44,538 bases of DNA from a virus: positions 1-44,538 of IMG/VR virus record IMGVR_UViG_3300047558_000084; one strand, given 5' to 3'. A program made the translations under genes and the position numbers. Of this stretch, positions 44,048-44,538 are shown one piece after another. Positions within the stretch are counted from its first letter, which is position 1, and each line of letters begins with the position of its first letter. Below the pieces are notes generated by a model. That model was not told where the DNA came from. It ran no database searches and saw only the letters and a list, made by a program, of their open reading frames with translations.

Positions 44048-44538
44048 TTACCACTTACGGCAAGACCAATAACGTGCTTTTGTTCTTGGTCCTGGGTTAG
44101 CGCAGTTGTGTCTTGCGCGGAAACTCTTACGAGCTTTAGGATTACTCTTGCGAATCTTCATGTTAGGGTCGCCGAAGTTTACTTTGACTACGTTGCCCTT
44201 CTCGTTCTTGACATAGACCTTGAACTTCTTAACGTCACCTCGCATAGGCTTGCCTAGTTGAACTTTGCGGCCTTGATACTCTGCTTCGTTTAGCATTTCT
44301 TCATCGTACCATAAGTCACCGTATGCTTCGTAGAACTCATCACCGTCATATGACTCTTCAAGAATGCCTTCCGCCACATCTTCGTCTTCATCTAGTTCGA
44401 TGTTACTAGCATGTTTTCTATATTCGGCATCCAAAACGTCTTGGTCAATCTCAAAACTATTACTTGCTTGTTCTAGAGCCTCTTCATATGATGCGCCACC
44501 GTGATATACTAATTCATCAATCATAGCTAGTGCTTCTC
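44048..44538 (-). CDS. C-terminal part of a protein with a conserved cysteine-rich end
   Basis: The frame is open to the window edge (ATG 44524 is the last in-window start, without a convincing ribosome site), so the gene is probably partial. About 90 acidic residues (ELDEDEDVAEGILEESYDGD) precede a basic module: GRKVQLGKPMRGDVKKFKVY, KNEKGNVVKVNFGDPNM, KARKSFRARHNCANPGP and KARYWSCRKW. I recall this module at the C-terminus of several large marine phage proteins; role unknown. The CxxxxxxxxxxC layout suggests metal or nucleic acid binding. Confidence 0.6.
   Translation of the reverse strand, partial: EALAMIDELVYHGGASYEEALEQASNSFEIDQDVLDAEYRKHASNIELDEDEDVAEGILEESYDGDEFYEAYGDLWYDEEMLNEAEYQGRKVQLGKPMRGDVKKFKVYVKNEKGNVVKVNFGDPNMKIRKSNPKARKSFRARHNCANPGPRTKARYWSCRKW

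Noticed and set aside
1-44538. CRISPR array, insertion sequence or integrase/attachment site
   Set aside because: No regularly spaced identical repeats, transposase, integrase or tRNA-end duplication was seen. The tandem small-gene arrays are coding, not CRISPR.

Overview
The window looks like part of the genome of a large T4-like tailed phage (myovirus type) from an aquatic setting. The evidence is a T4-type family B DNA polymerase, a gp45-like sliding clamp, a DsbA-like dsDNA-binding protein, a T4 RNase H/FEN-type 5'-3' exonuclease, T4-like late promoter motifs ([GC][AT]TAAATA), and many small proteins that, from memory, recur in T4-like cyanophages and other marine myoviruses. The host cannot be named. 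Consensus sigma-70 promoters, a ClpA-type unfoldase and phasin-like proteins fit a proteobacterium (inference). Genes are packed with ATGA, TAATG or TGATG overlaps and almost all lie on the minus strand. The plus-strand exceptions are an island at 19-2642 and one gene at 21145-21747. No stretch over 300 bases is without a gene call once genes below about 60 residues are counted.

Layout. (1) 1-2642: small membrane proteins, a PhyH-type dioxygenase, a glutamine-amidotransferase-like (BPL_N) protein, and a sigma-70 promoter driving a tRNA with a CTA (amber suppressor) anticodon. The next gene has a good ribosome site and ATG, an in-frame TAG at codon 4, then an open frame. (2) 2639-5948: a tandem array of tiny paralogues ending in LF-x-LRW, then dCMP deaminase and a MazG-like pyrophosphohydrolase. 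(3) 6013-15797: accessory region with a histone-like HTH protein, metallophosphoesterase, SprT-like protease, many small conserved phage proteins, two signal-peptide proteins, the 5'-3' exonuclease and an HNH nuclease. (4) 15797-21056: conserved T4-type small proteins, a second and larger LRW array, and a UvsE UV-damage endonuclease. (5) 21145-29229: methyltransferase, nucleotidyltransferase, sliding clamp, polymerase and DsbA-like protein. (6) 29293-40202: virion-related region with several proteins carrying N-termini like T4 capsid-targeting peptides, a Dps ferritin, a 1107-residue tail-fibre-like protein, NTase, papain-like peptidase and glycosyltransferase. (7) 40228-44538: a ClpA-type AAA+ unfoldase coupled to a DnaJ/CbpA-like co-chaperone, and a gene that probably runs off the window.

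Regulation appears two-tiered: twelve near-consensus sigma-70 promoters (TTGAC-N16/17-TATAAT class) for early or middle genes, and T4-like late promoters before virion genes, several only 4-7 bases from the start codon. Terminator hairpins punctuate the structural operons.

The most interesting signals are the suppressor tRNA next to an in-frame amber codon, with TAG rare as a stop elsewhere; the LRW family, whose conserved last codons also form the ribosome-binding site of the next gene; and the group of predicted capsid-targeted proteins, including a metallopeptidase apparently interrupted by a HAD phosphatase domain.
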